A stretch of DNA of 64,000 nucleotides from Curtobacterium sp. S6 (GTDB lineage Bacteria; Actinomycetota; Actinomycetes; Actinomycetales; Micrococcaceae). The DNA lies in contig NZ_KL537415.1 of NCBI RefSeq assembly GCF_000710345.2, positions 164,433 through 228,432 of the forward strand, given 5' to 3'. Positions 63,584 to 64,000 of this stretch are shown one piece after another; within the stretch, counting starts at the first letter, position 1, and each line of letters starts with the position of its first letter. The notes beneath the pieces are model-generated. The model was not told the origin of the DNA. It worked only from the letters and a program-made list of their open reading frames with translations, and did no database searches. Made by a program: the position numbers and the translations under genes.

Positions 63584-64000
63584 GTGGCGATCGATGAGGG
63601 GCGCGCATGGGCGCTACGGACACTGGGAGTTGACGGCGTCTTGGTTCGGGAGCAAATCCCAGCCATTATTCGCAACTGCCACGAGAAGATGGCGAACGCG
63701 CAGGCGGAAGCTGACATGAGGCACACCGGGGTGTATGGGCAGATATGGCGTAAGTGTCTGGATGAGTTCGTCTCGGTGCTCGGGCAGCTTCCATCTGCTG
63801 AGATCGTTCCACGGCGAGGCTACAGGCTGGTCTCATTCAATGGCGTGGTCTTGTTCCCCTGGCGCTTCGCCAGGGATCGATCCACGGACATCGGATCGCG
63901 CCCTTTCGCAGTTTCAGAATCGCGCATCTCACTATTCACGCAGGAACGAGACGTCGCACAGCAGCATCTCGACATTGAGTTCGAACACTCAGAACTGAGT
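63584..64000 (+). CDS. truncated ORF of unknown function at the window edge
   Basis: An open frame of 139 codons from a GTG at 63584 (AAGGGAG nearby) that runs off the right end without a stop. It begins VAIDEGRAWALRTLGVDGVL and contains YRLVSFNGVVLFPWRFARD and VAQQHLDIEFEHSE. I do not recognise a domain in the visible part. The low GC of the surrounding 2.7 kb and the neighbouring accessory genes suggest horizontally acquired DNA. Nothing more can be said without the downstream sequence. Confidence 0.6.
   Translation, partial: MAIDEGRAWALRTLGVDGVLVREQIPAIIRNCHEKMANAQAEADMRHTGVYGQIWRKCLDEFVSVLGQLPSAEIVPRRGYRLVSFNGVVLFPWRFARDRSTDIGSRPFAVSESRISLFTQERDVAQQHLDIEFEHSELS

Overview
The window is the replication-origin region of a GC-rich Gram-positive actinobacterium. 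The gene content and order (gyrB-gyrA-DUF3566-tRNA-Ile/Ala with a 39-aa DLW-39-like gene, dciA-recF-dnaN-dnaA, rpmH-rnpA-yidD-yidC-khpB-rsmG-parA-parB-trxA/trxB-murJ-CCA transferase, rpsF-ssb-rpsR-rplI-dnaB) fit Micrococcales, most likely a Micrococcaceae relative; I cannot name the genus from sequence alone.

Layout. 1-3.1 kb: a coiled-coil membrane protein and a phosphate-uptake operon (pitA) with a PHO-box-like repeat. 3.1-9.2 kb, minus strand: gyrB, gyrA, DUF3566, tRNA-Ile, DLW-39, tRNA-Ala(UGC), and a third, tRNA-Ala-like RNA whose anticodon arm ends in a C(UUCG)G tetraloop. 9.6-10.8 kb: DUF6457 and fdhD. 10.8-16.5 kb: dciA, recF, dnaN, oriC, dnaA, with DnaA boxes on both sides of dnaA. 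16.5-23.5 kb, plus strand: rpmH to parB, with nine parS sites, four of them inside parA/parB coding sequence. 23.6-28.4 kb, minus strand: trxA, trxB, a pseudokinase-like membrane protein and murJ. 28.5-39.1 kb: NUDIX, CCA-adding enzyme, ABC exporter, TM2 protein, the rpsF-ssb-rpsR-rplI group and dnaB, which is preceded by a second dense DnaA-box cluster.

39.1-64 kb is accessory: a predicted AAA/DUF4143-TIR fusion (candidate defence protein), a secreted protein, a thiosulfate transporter fused to TusA, an aldo/keto reductase, a GNAT enzyme, an M20 amidohydrolase with an MHS permease, a Zur-type zinc-starvation pair (P-loop-less CobW-C protein and cysteine-free L36), a dehydrogenase, an amino-acid permease, a MacB-like ABC pair, a short UvrA paralogue, an MFS pump, a small secreted protein, a Tat-exported PhoD phosphatase, a second ABC-2 exporter and a truncated unknown ORF at the right edge.

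Most of the left 39 kb is a coordinated chromosome replication, segregation and envelope module. The observations I rate highest are the anticodon-less tRNA-Ala-like RNA with a G3-U70 pair, the AAA-TIR fusion, the DnaA-box cluster upstream of dnaB, and the parS array, including one site at the centre of a 42-bp perfect palindrome that also reads as a bidirectional terminator.
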